In this document: positions 7,871 through 14,604 of the stretch, piece by piece
Layout: the number at the start of each line of letters is the position of its first letter
How positions within the stretch are numbered: the stretch's first letter is position 1
Origin: Bacteroidota bacterium
Lineage (GTDB): Bacteria > Bacteroidota > Bacteroidia > Bacteroidales > Prolixibacteraceae
Length of the DNA stretch: 14,604 bases
Direction: 5' to 3'
NCBI GenBank assembly: GCA_030706665.1
Contig: JAUZOB010000049.1
Location: 1 to 14,604 of the forward strand
Position numbers and translations under genes: made by a program
The notes under the pieces: generated by a model
The model's input: the letters and a program-made list of their open reading frames with translations, nothing else
Told to the model about the DNA's origin: nothing
Databases searched by the model: none

Positions 7871-9820
7871 ATGATTTCGGTAGATCAATTATGTGTAAGT
7901 TTCGGAGGTTTCGACCTGCTGAAAGATTTATGTTTTCTGGTAAATCCAAAGGACCGCATCGGACTTGTCGGTAAAAACGGAGCCGGCAAATCCACTCTAT
8001 TGAAGATACTTGCAGGGAAACAACCACCCTCCTCAGGATTTGTCTCAGCACCCAAAGATGTTACCATCGGTTATTTGCCTCAGCATATGCCTTTATTCGA
8101 TGGCAGGACCGTAATGGACGAAACCCTTACCGCTTTTGAGCATATCCATTTTATGGAGGGCGAAATTGCCCGTTTAAACCAACAGCTTGCAGATCGGACC
8201 GATTACGAATCGGATGAATACATGAACCTCATCTCCCGTGTCACCGAACTCAATGAAAGGTTTCATCTATTCGGCGGGCACAACATCGAAGAAGAAGCAG
8301 AAAAAACATTGCTTGGCTTGGGATTTCTCAGGAAAGACTTTACAAGGCAAACAAACGAATTCAGCGGTGGGTGGCGAATGCGCATCGAACTTGCCAAAAT
8401 ACTGTTACGTCGTCCGGATGTCTTTTTACTGGATGAGCCAACCAATCACCTGGACATCGAATCAATCCAATGGTTGGAAAACTTTCTGAAAGACTACAAT
8501 GGTTCTGTGGTTCTCGTCTCTCACGATAAAGCATTTCTGGATAATGTTACGAACCGTACCATTGAAATCTCTTTGGGAAGAATCTATGACTACAAAGCCA
8601 ATTACTCAAGATATGTAGAACTTCGGACAGAACGCCGCGAACAACAGCTTTCCGCCTATCGGAATCAACAAAAAATGATTCAGGAAACAGAAGATTTCAT
8701 TGAACGTTTTCGATACAAAGCAACCAAAGCGGTTCAGGTTCAATCAAGAATTAAACAACTTGATAAGATAGAACGGGTTGAAGTGGATGAAGAAGATTAC
8801 TCCCGTTTGAACATCTCTTTCCCTCCGGCACCTCGTTCCGGAAATGTGATCGTAGAAGCCAAAGAATTCTCGAAATCATTTGGTGACCTGATGGTTATTG
8901 ATGATGCAGACCTAATCATTGAACGCGGGCAAAAAATTGCATTTGTTGGCAAGAACGGCGAAGGAAAAACAACAATGGCAAGGGTTATTAAGGGAGAGCT
9001 CGACTATCGGGGAAGCCTGAAGCTGGGACATAATGTCCGCATTGGCTATTTTGCCCAAAACCAGGCAGCGTTACTCGATGAAGACAAAACCATTCTGGAT
9101 ACGATAGACGAGATAGCCGTCGGTGATGTCAGGACAAAGATCCGCGACATACTGGGTGCATTTATGTTCTCGGGCGAAGATGTGGAGAAAAAAGTCAAAG
9201 TACTATCGGGAGGAGAACGCACACGATTGGCAATGGTAAAACTCCTGCTCGAACCGGTAAACTTTCTGATCCTCGACGAGCCCACAAACCATTTGGATAT
9301 CCGTACTAAAGAGATATTAAAAAAGGCATTGATTGATTTCGACGGAACCCTGCTGGTTGTATCGCACGACCGGGAATTCCTTGACGGATTGGTAAATATC
9401 GTATACGAATTCACCAACAAGAAAATCAAGCAACATCTTGGTGGAATCTACGAATTCCTTCAGAGGAAAAATCTGGAATCGCTGAAAGAACTCGAAAAGA
9501 AACAAACATCAAAAGAAAACAAGGAGACTGCTGCTGAAAAGACAACAGAAGCATCCAAACTTTCTTATGAAGAACAAAAAGAGATTAATCGAAACATCAA
9601 CAAGATCGAAAAAGATATCTCTCGCAAAGAAGATAGAATTGCAACTCTTGAAGAAAAGATTGCAAATCTGGATAAAAAGTTATCCGGACAAGAGACCATT
9701 GATGACCCCTCTTTGTTTGATCAATATGACAATTTAAAAAAGGAACTTTCTTCAGTTATGGATGAATGGGAACAACATCACGAAGAGTTGGAGAAATGGA
9801 CAGAAATGAAGACCTGGTAA
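7871..9820 (+). CDS. ABC-F family ribosome-associated ATPase
   Basis: This 649-residue protein has two ABC ATPase domains in tandem and no membrane segments, which defines the ABC-F class. These proteins bind the ribosomal E site and act on stalled or antibiotic-bound ribosomes. The first domain has Walker A GLVGKNGAGKS (31-41), the divergent signature FSGGW (164-168) and LLDEPTNHLD with Glu189. The inter-domain linker, about 245-310, is charged and helical, as expected for the P-site tRNA-interaction motif. The second domain has FVGKNGEGKT (358-367), LSGGERTR (445-452) and LILDEPTNHLD with Glu470. Residues 530-649 form a lysine/glutamate-rich coiled coil like that of Uup/YheS-type members. 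Both catalytic glutamates are present, so it should be an active ATPase. It is probably a housekeeping factor; a resistance role is not indicated. The rlmB-like gene starts 16 bp downstream, suggesting an operon. Confidence 0.93.
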   Translation: MISVDQLCVSFGGFDLLKDLCFLVNPKDRIGLVGKNGAGKSTLLKILAGKQPPSSGFVSAPKDVTIGYLPQHMPLFDGRTVMDETLTAFEHIHFMEGEIARLNQQLADRTDYESDEYMNLISRVTELNERFHLFGGHNIEEEAEKTLLGLGFLRKDFTRQTNEFSGGWRMRIELAKILLRRPDVFLLDEPTNHLDIESIQWLENFLKDYNGSVVLVSHDKAFLDNVTNRTIEISLGRIYDYKANYSRYVELRTERREQQLSAYRNQQKMIQETEDFIERFRYKATKAVQVQSRIKQLDKIERVEVDEEDYSRLNISFPPAPRSGNVIVEAKEFSKSFGDLMVIDDADLIIERGQKIAFVGKNGEGKTTMARVIKGELDYRGSLKLGHNVRIGYFAQNQAALLDEDKTILDTIDEIAVGDVRTKIRDILGAFMFSGEDVEKKVKVLSGGERTRLAMVKLLLEPVNFLILDEPTNHLDIRTKEILKKALIDFDGTLLVVSHDREFLDGLVNIVYEFTNKKIKQHLGGIYEFLQRKNLESLKELEKKQTSKENKETAAEKTTEASKLSYEEQKEINRNINKIEKDISRKEDRIATLEEKIANLDKKLSGQETIDDPSLFDQYDNLKKELSSVMDEWEQHHEELEKWTEMKTW

Positions 9821-9836
9821 GATAAATAAAGCAACA

Positions 9837-10580
9837 ATGATGAAAGAGAAAGAGAATGAAATGATTTTTGGCCTACGCGCTACGATGGAAGCCATTGAGG
9901 CCGGCAAAGAAATTGAGAAGATCCTTATTCGCAGGGAATTAAAAGGCGAATTATATCAGGAATTTTTTACGCTGGTCCGTAAAAAAGACATGCCTTATCA
10001 ATTTGTGCCGGGTGAAACACTTGACAGGCTGACCCTCAAAAACCACCAGGGAGTAATCGCATTTATTTCTCCGATCGTTTATCACGACATTGCAGAAATC
10101 ACCTCATCTCTTCTCGAACAAGGCAAAAACCCTCTTTTCCTTATTCTTGACAAGATCACCGATGTAAGAAACTTCGGAGCAATTGCCCGCTCTGCAGAAT
10201 GTGCCGGAGTCGACGCCATCATCATACCGGAACAGGGCTCAGCCCGCGTAGGAGCTGATGCAATCAAAACATCTGCCGGAGCCTTGCACACAATTCCCGT
10301 ATGCCGTCACAAAAACTTAATCGATGTGGTTATGCTTTTACAACAAAGCGGAGTACGTGTCGTTGCTGCAACAGAAAAAGGTTCAACTCCTTATTTCGAA
10401 TCCGACTTTAAAGAACCATTGGCTATTATTCTGGGATCAGAAGATAAAGGGATTGAACCTCGTTTACTCCGTATGGCCGATGAACTGATACAGATTCCGA
10501 TCAAAGGGCGCATTGCCTCATTGAACGTATCAGTTGCCGCTTCACTGATGGTTTACGAAGCGGTCAGACAAAGAGGCTAA
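9837..10580 (+). CDS. rlmB: TrmH/SpoU-family 23S rRNA 2'-O-ribose methyltransferase (RlmB type)
   Basis: This 247-residue protein has the SPOUT methyltransferase layout of RlmB, which methylates the 2'-OH of a conserved guanosine (G2251 in E. coli numbering) in the 23S rRNA peptidyl-transferase P loop. The N-terminal ~80 residues, beginning IFGLRATMEAIEAG and containing KNHQGVIAF, are the substrate-binding domain. The three SpoU motifs follow: LDKITDVRNFGAIARSA at about 105-121 (Asn and Arg catalytic), ILGSEDKGI near 200, and IPIKGRIASLNVSVAASL near 220, which form the knotted S-adenosylmethionine site. The start is either of two adjacent ATGs (9837 or 9840), 16 bp after the ABC-F stop, so the two ribosome-acting genes are probably co-transcribed. 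Its stop overlaps the stop of the convergent lrp-type gene by 4 bp. The paralogue TrmH is less likely because the N-terminal domain is of RlmB type. Confidence 0.92.
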   Translation: MMKEKENEMIFGLRATMEAIEAGKEIEKILIRRELKGELYQEFFTLVRKKDMPYQFVPGETLDRLTLKNHQGVIAFISPIVYHDIAEITSSLLEQGKNPLFLILDKITDVRNFGAIARSAECAGVDAIIIPEQGSARVGADAIKTSAGALHTIPVCRHKNLIDVVMLLQQSGVRVVAATEKGSTPYFESDFKEPLAIILGSEDKGIEPRLLRMADELIQIPIKGRIASLNVSVAASLMVYEAVRQRG

Positions 10581-11047
10581 GGCAAGATAATCGGCACCTC
10601 TCGTTTAAAGGTCTCTTCCAGGGAGATAATCGTTTCAGTACTCGATACTCCCTGTATCTTTTGAATCTTATCGTTCAGAATCTCTTTCAAATGTTCGTTA
10701 TCACGCGCATAAAGCTTGATAAATATGGCATATTGCCCCGTCGTATAATGACATTCCACCACTTCGGGGATTCTTTTTAAATCTTCGGTAATCGTGGAAT
10801 ACAGCCCCGCCTTGTCAAGGAAAATACCCATATAGGTACAAGTGCGGTACTCAATAAGCTTCGGATTGATATGATAGCCCGATCCGGTTATCACTCCCAT
10901 GTCGATCATTCTATTTACTCTTTGATGAACGGCAGCCCTTGAAATACCACAGACTTCTGCCACATCTTTGAAGGGAGTTCGTGCATTCTTGGTAATGATA
11001 TCCAGAATCTGATAATCAACATTATCCAGAAAATGTTTTGTTGTCAT
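10577..11047 (-). CDS. Lrp/AsnC-family transcriptional regulator, first of a tandem pair
   Basis: This 156-residue protein has the usual length and order of Lrp/AsnC regulators. An N-terminal winged helix-turn-helix (about 10-58, recognition region CGISRAAVHQRVNRM) is joined to a C-terminal RAM ligand-binding and oligomerisation domain (about 68-150, with HYTTGQYAIFIKL). Such proteins form octamer or higher assemblies and usually sense an amino acid. The ligand and targets cannot be read here. The ATG at 11047 gives the standard family N-terminus. A closely related gene lies 293 bp upstream on the same strand; the two share long blocks such as ITGS, YMGI, VVECH/IVECH and TTGQYAIFIKL. The 3' end overlaps the rlmB stop by 4 bp, with no terminator between them. 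Confidence 0.92.
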   Translation of the reverse strand: MTTKHFLDNVDYQILDIITKNARTPFKDVAEVCGISRAAVHQRVNRMIDMGVITGSGYHINPKLIEYRTCTYMGIFLDKAGLYSTITEDLKRIPEVVECHYTTGQYAIFIKLYARDNEHLKEILNDKIQKIQGVSSTETIISLEETFKREVPIILP

Positions 11048-11075
11048 ACTATGCTCATTTTAATTCAGGAGATAT

Positions 11076-11083
11076 CAAAAATA
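11076..11083 (-). promoter_or_regulatory. Candidate Bacteroidetes -7 element for the lrp-type gene at 10577-11047
   Basis: Read on the - strand this is TATTTTTG, matching TAnnTTTG, 28 bp upstream of the ATG. The -33 position has no clear TTTG at 19 bp (a TTTG lies only 12 bp upstream), so the assignment is tentative in this AT-rich spacer. If correct, the gene has its own promoter. Confidence 0.45.
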
Positions 11084-11295
11084 ACGAATCTCAATCAAAT
11101 TGAAAATAAATCATCAAAAAAATCAACACATCGCCATCAATACCGACTGCAAAAAGCCGAAAAGATCACGAATAGGTCCATTCTATATCCGTTTCATATG
11201 ATGATTGGAAAGAATAATCTTATCAGCATGCCATTCCCGGGAAGTATAATGGAGGGCCATCTGGAATAAAAGAGCCGTAACATGAGAATTAAAAA

Positions 11296-11319
11296 AGGCT
11301 GTCCCTTGCGAAACAGCCT
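11296..11319 (-). terminator. Intrinsic terminator of the upstream lrp-type gene
   Basis: AGGCTGT (11296-11302) and ACAGCCT (11313-11319) form a 7-bp stem with a 10-nt loop, extended by flanking A/T pairs. On the - strand the stem is followed by TTTTT (11295 down to 11291). It begins 22 bp beyond the stop at 11341, so it should terminate that gene and insulate the second lrp-type gene. Confidence 0.8.
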
Positions 11320-11340
11320 CTTTTGAAATCAAAATTGAAA

Positions 11341-11823
11341 TTACTTTATCGGAACTTGCCGTTTAAAAACGGTGTCAAGTGATATAAAAGTTTCAGTTCG
11401 TGCTATACCGTCAATTCCCTGCAAATCGGTATCGATCACTTTCTTCAAGTGTTTGTTTGTCTTCGCCTGAAGCTTAATAAAGATGGCATACTGACCGGTT
11501 GTGTGATGGCACTCTACAATCTCCGGGATTTTATTCAGTGCCTCTACTACCTCTTTATCGTAATTTGCCTTCTCCAAATATATCCCCATATAGGCACAGG
11601 TATTATAGCCTAACTTTTGAGGATCAACAATAAATTCAGAACCTGTTATAATACCGAGGTTCAATAATCGTTGCACTCTCTGATGTATGGCAGCGCCAGA
11701 TACACCGCAGGCACGCGCAACTTCAAGGAACGGAATTCTTGCATTCCGGGTAATAAGTCTCAATATCTTCTGATCGAGTTCATCAATCTGGATATTCTGA
11801 TTTTCCATATATTCTTCTGACAT
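11341..11823 (-). CDS. Lrp/AsnC-family transcriptional regulator, second of a tandem pair
   Basis: This 160-residue protein is a typical Lrp/AsnC regulator. The winged helix-turn-helix covers about 13-63 (recognition region CGVSGAAIHQRVQRL) and the RAM effector-binding domain about 73-155, with HHTTGQYAIFIKL. By eye it is about 60% identical to the downstream regulator, so the pair probably arose by duplication and may form mixed oligomers; the latter is inference. The ATG at 11823 is taken, although a second in-frame ATG at 11808 would also give a normal N-terminus. Its own terminator follows the stop, and a good -7 element lies about 120 bp upstream of the start, which implies a long leader. 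Effector and regulon are unknown; the family mostly senses amino acids and often represses its own gene. Confidence 0.92.
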   Translation of the reverse strand: MSEEYMENQNIQIDELDQKILRLITRNARIPFLEVARACGVSGAAIHQRVQRLLNLGIITGSEFIVDPQKLGYNTCAYMGIYLEKANYDKEVVEALNKIPEIVECHHTTGQYAIFIKLQAKTNKHLKKVIDTDLQGIDGIARTETFISLDTVFKRQVPIK

Positions 11824-11850
11824 AACAAGTCTTTTTGGAATTATCTAACT

Positions 11851-11878
11851 TATAAAATGAAAGATAAATGTATAAAAT
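11851..11878. repeat. Direct repeat of an AT octamer upstream of the lrp-type gene
   Basis: TATAAAAT occurs at 11851-11858 and again at 11871-11878. The copies start 20 bp apart, close to two helical turns, and lie 28-55 bp before the ATG at 11823. Lrp-type proteins bind arrays of AT-rich sites in phase with the helix, so an autoregulatory site is possible; low sequence complexity makes chance also possible. Confidence 0.35.
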
Positions 11879-11944
11879 TTCTACAATTACTCACAAACAT
11901 TGTTCTAAAACATATAGACTTTTGTTCTTCTCTCTTCAAGGGCG

Positions 11945-11952
11945 CAAAGATA
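11945..11952 (-). promoter_or_regulatory. Bacteroidetes -7 promoter element for the lrp-type gene at 11341-11823
   Basis: On the - strand this reads TATCTTTG, a perfect TAnnTTTG match, with TTCG (3 of 4 to TTTG) at the -33 spacing. The start codon is about 120 bp downstream. The element also lies only about 60 bp past the stop of the outer-membrane protein gene on the same strand, so read-through from that gene is possible. Confidence 0.6.
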
Positions 11953-12013
11953 CTGTTTTCAGTAACACATTCGAACCTCATTAACTCTTTTTCGAAAACA
12001 AAATTTGTTCAAT

Positions 12014-13954
12014 CTATTTAAAAATTAAGGGAATCGGCTTTCTCCCGGCAAAATTCTTGAAGACAGGCCTCAACTCTCCTTTTATGGAGAATCCAAATCC
12101 GGACATTCCAGTCGGATGCGAAGGAAAATACTCAACTGCAAGTTCTATGGTCCGAAATACCAACGACTCGTTCCGAATCCTTATACCGGTACCGATCCCT
12201 GCATACAGCTTTTGATCATTTAACGGTGCTCCGCTGTTCCCTAACAGCGAAAAATCGGAGAAATAGAATGAGGCAAACCGAAAATTGAGGATATCCTTAT
12301 CATGAAAAATAACCGTTTCACTTTTAAATGTTATTCGTTGAGATCCTATTGCATCCAGACTACTAAAATTGCGAATCCCTCTGTCATCCTTCACAAACAA
12401 TCCTTCCGGATCAAAACGGTGAATTCCAGCAGTATAGTATAAGCTGAAGAATTGACGGGCTTTAAATCGATCCAAATAGAAAAGCCGCGAGAAGTATTCT
12501 GCCGAAAGATCAAACATTCCCTGCTGAAAATGACATTTATTAAAGAACCCGCCAAAACTGACAGAGGTATATAAATAATTCATTCGGGGAGACAAAAAAG
12601 ACCCACCCGATAAGGCAATATGTCCATATCCGCGTTTCATAAACTCATTTCGGTCGATCCCGGCTACCCCTTCAACCAACATTCCGGTTGGAATATCCTC
12701 GGTACGTCCGAAGCCATAAATCAGGTTTGCCTGTTTATGGTTCCACTTCGAATAAGAAATTCCCTCGAAAAATGCCAGTGAATTTGAGTAATAATAAGCC
12801 ATCTGGTCCGTATCTTCCGGTCGCTTACTAAAATGTTTGAACTGAAACAGGCTGGAAAGAATAAGATGCGGGGTCTCTTCTCCTTTATTTTTACACAAAG
12901 GGAAACTTCGTCCAATCCAATATTCCTGGAAACCAAAATTCATAGGATTCTTTGAAAGAATCGGATCGTCGTCAGATATGCGATATGTATTACGCAAAAA
13001 ATACGAGGCCACCCCTCCGGCCCATTTCGTATAAGGAGTCTTGAAATCTTTTTTCAGTTGCATCCCCAATCCTTCACGGTTATAATTATTTCCGATTCCG
13101 ATCGAGAGATCCGTAAAACTACCGCCGATGTTATTTATATTATAAAGCACTTCATAGCCGGTAGCAGGAGTTTTATCCGAGTTCATCAATAAAGAAGCAG
13201 AAAGCTCATGCCCGATTCCAAAAGCATTCTTATTGTAGACTTTTGCTTCCATACTCTTTGCCGATACATTATCGAACTCAATTCCAAAAGAAAATACATC
13301 TTTCGTCATAATTGTAAGGTCAACAATATTCGGGTCATTAACCCGGGGAACCGGAATAATCCTCACATCACGTATAAACGGATACTCTCTTAACAATCGT
13401 TCGTTCTCAGCAAACTTAAAACTGCTTGCTTTGTCTCCGGACTTAAACAAAAGTGATTTATACAGAAAACTGTTGCGCGTATTTACATGAATATTATTTG
13501 CAGCACGGCCTACCCAAGTAGAAGCTTTACGATCGGGATATGCGAAATCAGGGCCAAACGGATCCAAATGAACGAAATAGATAGAACCGATCGTTTTTCC
13601 TTCAAAAGCACGGAAATAAGCCCTTCGATTCAAATTATCGTTATAAGTAGGAGGCGGACCACTGATAATCCAATCATGCAATACCCGGGTAAAAAAGTTT
13701 TGATATGCTTTCGCCCGTAATGAATCATAAAAAGCCTGAACAGACGGTGCCTTAATAATATTCGGTTCGATCGTCTTTCCGCTTCCCATTACAGTATAGT
13801 CAATAGGTACCAGAAACCAGAGTGTATCCTTTCCGTCAACGACATAATGAGACAAAGCAGGTACACTTTCCCTGTTTTTATCGGCAGCATATAAATTCGT
13901 TATCCCCCAATACAAAAGAACCGACAATAAAATTCCTATGTTTCTCGCACACAT
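12014..13954 (-). CDS. Outer-membrane beta-barrel protein with POTRA-like domain (BamA/TamA, Omp85-related)
   Basis: This 646-residue protein starts with a Sec signal peptide (MCARNIGILLSVLLYWGITNLYAA), so it is exported. A region at about 118-220 looks like a POTRA-type domain: a beta strand (GKTIGSIYFVHLDPFG), helical segments, then the LLREYPFIRDVRI and NIVDLTIMTKD strands that are typical of Omp85-family POTRA folds. The remaining ~420 residues carry alternating, aromatic-rich amphipathic strands expected of a 16-strand outer-membrane barrel and end with a short, basic C-terminus. Full BamA has five POTRAs, so this single-POTRA protein is not the core BamA. It resembles the uncharacterised BamA/TamA-family proteins common in Bacteroidetes. 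The ATG at 13954 is preferred over the adjacent TTG at 13957. The NigD-like gene is divergent, 158 bp away. The transported or inserted substrate is unknown. Confidence 0.78.
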   Translation of the reverse strand: MCARNIGILLSVLLYWGITNLYAADKNRESVPALSHYVVDGKDTLWFLVPIDYTVMGSGKTIEPNIIKAPSVQAFYDSLRAKAYQNFFTRVLHDWIISGPPPTYNDNLNRRAYFRAFEGKTIGSIYFVHLDPFGPDFAYPDRKASTWVGRAANNIHVNTRNSFLYKSLLFKSGDKASSFKFAENERLLREYPFIRDVRIIPVPRVNDPNIVDLTIMTKDVFSFGIEFDNVSAKSMEAKVYNKNAFGIGHELSASLLMNSDKTPATGYEVLYNINNIGGSFTDLSIGIGNNYNREGLGMQLKKDFKTPYTKWAGGVASYFLRNTYRISDDDPILSKNPMNFGFQEYWIGRSFPLCKNKGEETPHLILSSLFQFKHFSKRPEDTDQMAYYYSNSLAFFEGISYSKWNHKQANLIYGFGRTEDIPTGMLVEGVAGIDRNEFMKRGYGHIALSGGSFLSPRMNYLYTSVSFGGFFNKCHFQQGMFDLSAEYFSRLFYLDRFKARQFFSLYYTAGIHRFDPEGLFVKDDRGIRNFSSLDAIGSQRITFKSETVIFHDKDILNFRFASFYFSDFSLLGNSGAPLNDQKLYAGIGTGIRIRNESLVFRTIELAVEYFPSHPTGMSGFGFSIKGELRPVFKNFAGRKPIPLIFK

Positions 13955-14112
13955 CAAAAAACAGACACTCCCTATTTATAACGTGAAATTTTCCAGGCTA
14001 CTCTCTTTTTTCAAATTTTAAAAAAAAATTTCGCAATACGCAACCTTTTGAAATGTTTTTGAATCATTAAAGTACAAAATGAAATTACATTTTTAAACTT
14101 AAAACTTATATC

Positions 14113-14604
14113 ATGAAACGCTATTGGACTCTTCTGTTTGCAGGTTTGTTCCTAATCGGAATTTTCACCGCCTGCGATAACAATGATGACGGGTATTCAT
14201 TAAACAATGTTTGGGTTGGAATGGGAGTTATCAACAAAACAGGTGTGGGAAATAACGAATACAACATAACTCTTGACGACAATTCCATATTGTTCCCGGT
14301 TGCCAGTGAAAATCAGTACACTGATTTGAAAAACGGCGAACGGGTAATCGCCTATTTTACGATACTGGGAGAGAAAACAAGTACAGGCACTCAGAAACAG
14401 TACTATGTAAAGATTAATGCATTGAAAGATGTCCTTACCAAAGGCATTTTCATGATTACTCCTGAAAAAGAAGACAGCATCGGAAATGATCCGATTCATG
14501 TGAACGATGTTTGGTTGACCAATAATTACCTCAACTTCGAAATGCAATACTACGGAGGGAATATGATCCATTACATCAACCTGGTAAAAGACAACAATGC
14601 ACAG
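14113..14604 (+). CDS. NigD-like lipoprotein, 3' partial
   Basis: The reading frame opens with ATG at 14113 and runs 164 codons to the window end without a stop. Residues 1-20 form a lipoprotein signal with lipobox IFTAC, and Cys21 is the lipidation site. The next residues (DNNDD) are acidic, as in the Bacteroidetes export signal that sends lipoproteins to the cell surface. The segment DDGYSLNNVWVGMGVI is characteristic of the NigD-like family, followed by a small OB-type beta domain (about 36-105) and the start of a second domain. NigD was named from a Bacteroides bacteriocin locus, but most homologues have no known function and no bacteriocin genes are seen here. It diverges from the outer-membrane barrel gene. 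No convincing promoter match was found in the 158-bp spacer. Confidence 0.85.
   Translation, partial: MKRYWTLLFAGLFLIGIFTACDNNDDGYSLNNVWVGMGVINKTGVGNNEYNITLDDNSILFPVASENQYTDLKNGERVIAYFTILGEKTSTGTQKQYYVKINALKDVLTKGIFMITPEKEDSIGNDPIHVNDVWLTNNYLNFEMQYYGGNMIHYINLVKDNNAQ

Noticed and set aside
9046..9429. 127-codon - strand open frame opposite the ABC-F gene
   Set aside because: It is a shadow of the second ATPase domain, serine-rich as such shadows usually are, with no start context.
7871..9820. ABC-F gene as an antibiotic resistance determinant
   Set aside because: It sits with rlmB behind a standard promoter, with no leader peptide or mobile element, and has a Uup/YheS-like coiled-coil tail, which fits a housekeeping factor.
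11033..11269. 78-codon + strand open frame in the lrp spacer
   Set aside because: It overlaps the promoter and start of the lrp-type gene, has low-complexity composition and shows no recognisable domain.
11972..11998. TTCGAA repeated 21 bp apart downstream of the outer-membrane gene
   Set aside because: Each copy is a 6-bp palindrome in AT-rich DNA; there is no T-run or other sign of a terminator or operator.
14047..14075. TTTG and TAAAGTAC as a promoter for the NigD-like gene
   Set aside because: The -7 part matches TAnnTTTG poorly and the spacing is 17 instead of about 19.
14200..14571. 123-codon - strand open frame opposite the NigD-like gene
   Set aside because: It is antisense to a gene with a clear lipobox and family motif and has no matching features of its own.

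Overview
The window looks like chromosomal DNA from a member of the Bacteroidales (Bacteroides, Parabacteroides or Dysgonomonas type). The evidence is a moderately AT-rich composition, promoter elements of the TAnnTTTG type, weak or absent Shine-Dalgarno sequences, a NigD-like lipoprotein, a GH3 enzyme with an inserted PA14 domain, and GH109-type NAD-dependent glycosidases. I could not run a database search, so genus is not assigned.

Region 1 (1-7640) is a glycan-degradation cluster. A 5'-truncated alpha/alpha-barrel-type enzyme of uncertain family and a secreted GH3 beta-glycosidase lie on the + strand, probably co-transcribed. They converge on two paralogous GH109-type Gfo/Idh/MocA oxidoreductase-fold enzymes on the - strand. 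A perfect 16-bp bidirectional terminator hairpin separates the two blocks. The GH109 copies look like a tandem duplication. The promoter-distal copy (6144-7640) keeps a twin-arginine signal, while the other (4279-5766) has a homologous but eroded N-terminus without the twin arginines or the hydrophobic core. No SusC/SusD pair, sensor or sulfatase is visible, so any full polysaccharide utilisation locus would extend leftward beyond the window.

Region 2 (7641-11823) is housekeeping and regulatory. An ABC-F ATPase and an RlmB-type rRNA 2'-O-methyltransferase form a ribosome-related pair on the + strand, preceded by a good Bacteroidetes -7 element. RlmB ends in a 4-bp convergent overlap with the first of two tandem Lrp/AsnC-family regulators on the - strand.

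Region 3 (11824-14604) holds a - strand outer-membrane beta-barrel protein with a POTRA-like segment (BamA/TamA family). A NigD-like lipoprotein is transcribed divergently from it and is cut by the window end.

I see no CRISPR array, tRNA, rRNA, insertion sequence or attachment site. Most of the window is ordinary. The points most worth a second look are the duplicated GH109 pair with its lost export signal, the unassigned barrel enzyme at the left edge, and the tandem Lrp pair with its long leader and repeats.
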